From positions 1 through 64,000 of the forward strand of contig JBJEJN010000027.1 in the NCBI GenBank assembly GCA_051878085.1: 64,000 bases of DNA, read 5' to 3'. This document shows positions 60,844-64,000 of this stretch, in pieces. A program made the translations under genes and the position numbers. The notes beneath the pieces were generated by a model, which saw nothing but the letters and a program-made list of their open reading frames with translations, did not search any database and had not been told where the DNA came from. Source of the stretch: SFTH01 sp051878085 (GTDB lineage: Bacteria; Bacillota; Clostridia; Christensenellales; Aristaeellaceae). Numbering within the stretch: position 1 is the stretch's first letter; every line of letters begins with the position of its first letter.

Positions 60844-61395
60844 TTATTTCTTACCGGCCTTGCCTTCCTTGCGGCGGACGTATTCGTTCTCATAGCGGAT
60901 GCCCTTGCCATGATAGGGTTCGGGCTCGCGGATGGCGCGAATATCAGCAGCGATTGCGCCTACGGCCTGCTTGTCGATGCCCTTGACAACGATCTTGGTG
61001 CCGGACTTGTCCGGGCAGTCAAACTCGATGCCGGCGGGGGCGTCAACGATCACGGGATGGGAATAACCGATGGCGATGGTCAGCTGGTTCTTGTTCCAGT
61101 CGGAAACCTTGTAGCCGACGCCTTCCATCGTGAGCACCTTTTCAAAGCCCTTGGTAACGCCAACGACCATGTTGTTGATCAGGGAGCGATACAAACCATG
61201 CAGCGAACGGTGCGGCTTGCTGTCGGACGGACGGGAAACGATCACTTCGTTGCCAACCAGCTCGACTTTGATATCCTTATTTACCTTCTGATTCAGTTCA
61301 CCCTTGGGGCCCTTGACGGTGACGACGTTGTCCGCGTCCACGGTCACGGTGACGCCTGCAGGTACCGGAATCGGAAGTCTACCGATACGAGACAT
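60844..61395 (-). CDS. rplF: 50S ribosomal protein L6
   Basis: 183 residues: S-R-I-G-R-L-P-I-P-V-P, V-K-G-P-K-G-E-L, and P-E-P-Y-H-G-K-G-I-R-Y near the end. Two repeated folds near the factor-binding site. Confidence 0.98.
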   Translation of the reverse strand: MSRIGRLPIPVPAGVTVTVDADNVVTVKGPKGELNQKVNKDIKVELVGNEVIVSRPSDSKPHRSLHGLYRSLINNMVVGVTKGFEKVLTMEGVGYKVSDWNKNQLTIAIGYSHPVIVDAPAGIEFDCPDKSGTKIVVKGIDKQAVGAIAADIRAIREPEPYHGKGIRYENEYVRRKEGKAGKK

Positions 61396-61416
61396 TCTAT
61401 TGCACCTCCAACTCTC

Positions 61417-61815
61417 TTACCAAATGTAGGCCAGAACTTCGCCGCCAATGCCGGCATTGCGGGCTTCCTTGTCGGTCATCACGCCCTTGGACGTGGACAG
61501 GATCGCAATGCCCAGGCCGCCGAGAACCTTCGGGATCTCGTCGTTCTTGGCGTAGACGCGCAGACCAGGCTTGGAAATGCGCTTGAGTCCCTTGATAACG
61601 GATTCCTTGCCCTGAGCGTACTTCAGGGTGATTTTGATCTGGCCCTGCAGGCCATCGTCGATGGTATCCACGGCCTTGATGAAGCCTTCGTCGAGCAGGA
61701 TCTTGGCGATCGCCTTCTTCATGTTGGAAGCAGGGAGCGTCACACTGTCGTGTCTGGCAATCAGTCCGTTACGGATTCTGGTCAGCATATCCGCGATGGG
61801 ATCGTTAATAACCAT
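61417..61815 (-). CDS. rpsH: 30S ribosomal protein S8
   Basis: 132 residues: D-P-I-A-D-M-L-T-R-I-R-N-G, and S-T-S-K-G-V-M-T-D-K-E-A-R-N-A-G-I-G-G-E near the end. Binds helix 21 of 16S rRNA; a translational repressor of the spc operon in some bacteria. Confidence 0.98.
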   Translation of the reverse strand: MVINDPIADMLTRIRNGLIARHDSVTLPASNMKKAIAKILLDEGFIKAVDTIDDGLQGQIKITLKYAQGKESVIKGLKRISKPGLRVYAKNDEIPKVLGGLGIAILSTSKGVMTDKEARNAGIGGEVLAYIW

Positions 61816-61841
61816 TTTTAAACCTCCTTTGAATTGCCAGT

Positions 61842-62027
61842 TTACCAGCTCGCCTTACGCACGCCCGGGATCTGGCCGGCATAGGCCAGTTCACGGAAGC
61901 AGATACGGCATACGCCATACTTGCGGAGCACGGAATGGGGGCGTCCGCAGATACGGCAGCGGGTGTAGGCGCGGGTGGAGTACTTCGCAGGGCGAGCCTG
62001 CTTAACCTTCATGCTAGTCTTAGCCAC
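61842..62027 (-). CDS. rpsN: 30S ribosomal protein S14, zinc type Z
   Basis: 61 residues with C-R-I-C-G-R-P-H-S near 24-32 and C-R-I-C-F-R near 40-45, the four zinc cysteines of type Z S14. In the spc operon between rplE and rpsH. Confidence 0.98.
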   Translation of the reverse strand: MAKTSMKVKQARPAKYSTRAYTRCRICGRPHSVLRKYGVCRICFRELAYAGQIPGVRKASW

Positions 62028-62046
62028 GCTGATTTTCCTCCTTCAA

Positions 62047-62586
62047 TCAGGCCTGGAACGGCATGCCCAGCAGGCGAAGCAGTTCCTTGGCTTCCTCGTC
62101 GGTCTTCGCGGTGGTGACGAAGCACATCTCCATGCCGCGGATCTTTTCAACCTTGTCGTACTCGATCTCCGGGAAGATCAGCTGCTCACGAACGCCCAGC
62201 GCGTAGTTGCCGCGGCCGTCGAAGGCCTTGGCGGACACGCCGCGGAAGTCGCGCACGCGGGGGAGCACGATGCTGACGAGCTTGTCGGCGAACTCATACA
62301 TGCGGTCGCCGCGGAGGGTCACCTTCGCGCCAACGTTCATGCCGGCGCGCAGCTTGAAGTTCGCGATGGACTTCTTGGACTTGGTCACCAGGGGCTTCTG
62401 GCCCGCGATGGTCGCCAGTTCCGTAACCGCCAGCTCCAGCGCCTTGGCGTTGTCCTTGCAATCGCCCAGGCCCATGTTGATAACGATCTTCTCCAGACGC
62501 GGAATCTCCATCACGTTCTTGTACTGGAACTTCTGCTGAAGTGCCGGCACAACCTCCGCGCGGTACTTTTCCTGTAATCTAGTCAC
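62047..62586 (-). CDS. rplE: 50S ribosomal protein L5
   Basis: 179 residues: L-Q-E-K-Y-R-A-E-V, I-V-I-N-M-G-L-G-D, and V-R-D-F-R-G-V-S-A-K-A-F-D-G-R-G-N-Y in pieces. Binds 5S rRNA and P-site tRNA. Confidence 0.98.
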   Translation of the reverse strand: MTRLQEKYRAEVVPALQQKFQYKNVMEIPRLEKIVINMGLGDCKDNAKALELAVTELATIAGQKPLVTKSKKSIANFKLRAGMNVGAKVTLRGDRMYEFADKLVSIVLPRVRDFRGVSAKAFDGRGNYALGVREQLIFPEIEYDKVEKIRGMEMCFVTTAKTDEEAKELLRLLGMPFQA

Positions 62587-62603
62587 TGCGCATATCCTCC
62601 TTC

Positions 62604-62933
62604 TCAGTTGTCAAACGCAGCGCCGCACTTCTTGCAAATGCGAACCTTGCGTGCCTTCTCGCCTTCGGTGAACTTGTGTGCGATGCGAGTGGGCTTCTTG
62701 CACTTCGGGCATACGAGCATGACTTTGCAGGCGGGGATGGCGGCTTCCTGTTCGATGATGCCGCCCTGCATACCCTGTCCACGGGGCTTCTGGTGCTTCT
62801 TCACCATCGCGACGCCTTCAACGACGATCTTGCCCTTGGAGGGATAGGCCTTCTGAACCTTGCCGGTCTTGCCTTTATCTTCGCCGGACATCACCATGAC
62901 GGTATCGCCGGTCTTAACAAACAGATTGTTCAT
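62604..62933 (-). CDS. rplX: 50S ribosomal protein L24
   Basis: 109 residues. A KOW motif at 8-35 (T-G-D-T-V-M-V-M-S-G-E-D-K-G-K-T-G) and a C-terminal four-cysteine ribbon (C-P-K-C near 75, C-K-K-C-G near 101), a zinc-binding form. Starts assembly of the 50S subunit. Confidence 0.98.
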   Translation of the reverse strand: MNNLFVKTGDTVMVMSGEDKGKTGKVQKAYPSKGKIVVEGVAMVKKHQKPRGQGMQGGIIEQEAAIPACKVMLVCPKCKKPTRIAHKFTEGEKARKVRICKKCGAAFDN

Positions 62934-62949
62934 ATTTGTCGTTCCTCCA

Positions 62950-63318
62950 TTACAGCACTTCGGGAGCCAGGGAGACGATCTTCATATAATCCTTCTCGCG
63001 GAGCTCGCGTGCCACAGGCCCAAAGATGCGGGTGCCCTTGGGCTGCTTCTGGTCGTTGATGATAACCGCTGCGTTGTCATCGAAGCGGATATAGGTGCCG
63101 TCGGGACGGCGATACTGCTTCTTGGTGCGTACGATGACGGCCTTGACGACCTCGCCCTTCTTCACTGCGCCGCCGGGGGTCGCAGACTTCACAGAAGCGA
63201 CGATCACATCGCCAACGCCAGCCGTGCGGCGGAAAGAGCCGCCCAGCACGCGGAAGCACATGATTTCCTTTGCGCCGGAATTATCGGCCACCTTCAAACG
63301 AGTTTGAGGCTGAATCAT
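62950..63318 (-). CDS. rplN: 50S ribosomal protein L14
   Basis: 122 residues: M-I-Q-P-Q-T-R-L-K-V-A-D-N-S-G-A-K, and R-F-D-D-N-A-A-V-I-I. Sits at the subunit interface. Confidence 0.98.
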   Translation of the reverse strand: MIQPQTRLKVADNSGAKEIMCFRVLGGSFRRTAGVGDVIVASVKSATPGGAVKKGEVVKAVIVRTKKQYRRPDGTYIRFDDNAAVIINDQKQPKGTRIFGPVARELREKDYMKIVSLAPEVL

Positions 63319-63348
63319 TTTTTCTTCCTCCTTGTCTGGTTAATCGGC

Positions 63349-63609
63349 TTACTTCGCCTTTTCGATGATCTCAACAAGACGCCAGCGCTTGTCCTTGGAC
63401 AGCGGGCGGGTCTCCATGATGCGAACGGTGTCGCCGATGCCGCACTCGTTCTTCTCGTCATGGGCCTTGATCTTGATGGTACGGTTCATGATTTTGCCGT
63501 ACAGCGGGTGCTTCACGCGGGTGCGAATCTCAACCACGATGGTCTTGTCCATCTTGTCGGAAACAACCACGCCGGTACGAGTTTTGCGCAATGCTCTTAC
63601 TTCAGCCAT
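63349..63609 (-). CDS. rpsQ: 30S ribosomal protein S17
   Basis: 86 residues: R-K-T-R-T-G-V-V-V-S-D-K-M-D-K-T, K-A-H-D-E-K-N-E-C-G-I-G-D, and E-T-R-P-L-S-K. OB fold on helix 11 of 16S rRNA. Confidence 0.98.
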   Translation of the reverse strand: MAEVRALRKTRTGVVVSDKMDKTIVVEIRTRVKHPLYGKIMNRTIKIKAHDEKNECGIGDTVRIMETRPLSKDKRWRLVEIIEKAK

Positions 63610-63623
63610 TTTGTGTTGCCTCC

Positions 63624-63836
63624 TTATGCCTTGCCGGCCATTTCACGCTGACGCATGATGGTCTTGACTCGTGCGATGTCCTTCTTGCACTCGCGGATCG
63701 CCGCGGTGTTCTCGAGCTGACCGGTCGCCAGCTGGAAGCGCAGGTTCAGCAGCTCGCTCTTCTTGGCCTTCAGGTCGGTTTCGAGCTCGGCCAGGGTCTT
63801 CTGCTTCAGGTTGTTCAGTTCGTCCTTAGTCTTCAC
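63624..63836 (-). CDS. rpmC: 50S ribosomal protein L29
   Basis: 70 residues from a GTG start that overlaps the rplP stop as GTGA. Two-helix hairpin: L-N-N-L-K-Q-K-T-L-A-E-L, and L-L-N-L-R-F-Q-L-A-T-G-Q-L-E-N. Near the tunnel exit, where trigger factor and SRP dock. Confidence 0.97.
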   Translation of the reverse strand: MKTKDELNNLKQKTLAELETDLKAKKSELLNLRFQLATGQLENTAAIRECKKDIARVKTIMRQREMAGKA

Positions 63837-64000
63837 TGCTCGTCACCACCAATCTTTTCAACTTCGCGCTTGATCACCTTGGACTTGATGGGCAGCTTGT
63901 GGGAAGCCAGACGCAGTGCTTCGCGGGCAACCTCTTCGGAAACGCCCTTGATCTCGAACAGCACGCGGCCGGGCTTGATCACTGCGACCCAGTACTCCGG
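63833..64000 (-). CDS. rplP: 50S ribosomal protein L16, C-terminal part
   Basis: The last 55 residues run off the right edge; the start is outside. P-E-Y-W-V-A-V-I-K-P-G-R-V-L-F-E-I and A-L-R-L-A-S-H-K-L-P-I-K are diagnostic of L16, followed by a short charged tail ending G-G-D-E-Q. The remaining S10-spc genes should continue beyond the window. Confidence 0.95.
   Translation of the reverse strand, partial: PEYWVAVIKPGRVLFEIKGVSEEVAREALRLASHKLPIKSKVIKREVEKIGGDEQ

Overview
The window is a stretch of a high-GC (roughly 60 percent by eye), spore-forming member of the Bacillota, most likely an anaerobic Clostridia lineage, and probably a metagenome-derived or draft assembly because it contains a 100-N scaffold gap. 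The evidence is classic Firmicutes gene order (yicC-gmk-rpoZ-coaBC-priA-def-fmt-rsmB-rlmN-prpC-prkC-rsgA-rpe; yerC-pcrA-ligA; the spc/alpha ribosomal cluster with adk-map-KOW-infA-rpmJ), RNase Y, a PASTA kinase, a PyrR attenuator, a GerW/YtfJ spore protein, a CotH-type kinase and AGGAGG ribosome sites. Nearly everything is on the minus strand.

Layout: 1-325 is the end of an unknown zinc-ribbon protein and its terminator. 390-6193 is a four-gene operon coding a CotH kinase with lamin-tail domains, a VTC-type polyphosphate polymerase, a DUF4956 membrane protein and a second lamin-tail protein; it is the least understood system here. 6389-8762 holds rny and a methyltransferase. 8837-10963 (plus strand) holds a DUF2953 gene overlapping ytfJ and an unknown protein. 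10969-13090 is a pyrR-uraA operon behind a PyrR attenuator. 13170-14341 is a secreted serpin whose ribosome site lies inside a terminator-like hairpin. 14385-28059 is the long housekeeping operon from yicC down to rpe. 28097-32793 is yerC-pcrA-ligA. 33279-36045 (plus) is a small membrane protein, an FGGY sugar kinase and a sigma-factor-like protein with a C-terminal membrane anchor. 36104-42043 holds a GH13 amylase-like enzyme broken by the gap, hemW, a PIG-L deacetylase and lepA. 42110-45332 is a TAXI-TRAP transporter. 45559-48905 holds sugar-related enzymes (nucleotidyltransferase, cupin phosphoglucose isomerase, phosphotriesterase-like hydrolase, VOC protein). 48930-52374 holds a VanW protein, a YdcF protein, a small membrane protein and parB-parA. 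52447-64000 is the ribosomal cluster from rplQ back to the end of rplP.

How parts work together: the housekeeping operon joins nucleotide supply (gmk), RNA polymerase omega, CoA synthesis, replication restart (priA), initiator Met-tRNA formylation and deformylation (fmt, def), rRNA modification (rsmB, rlmN), PASTA-kinase signalling (prpC, prkC) and ribosome maturation (rsgA). pyrR senses pyrimidines and controls itself and the uracil permease. The TAXI protein feeds a fused TRAP permease. No tRNA, rRNA, CRISPR array, insertion sequence or prophage gene was recognised.
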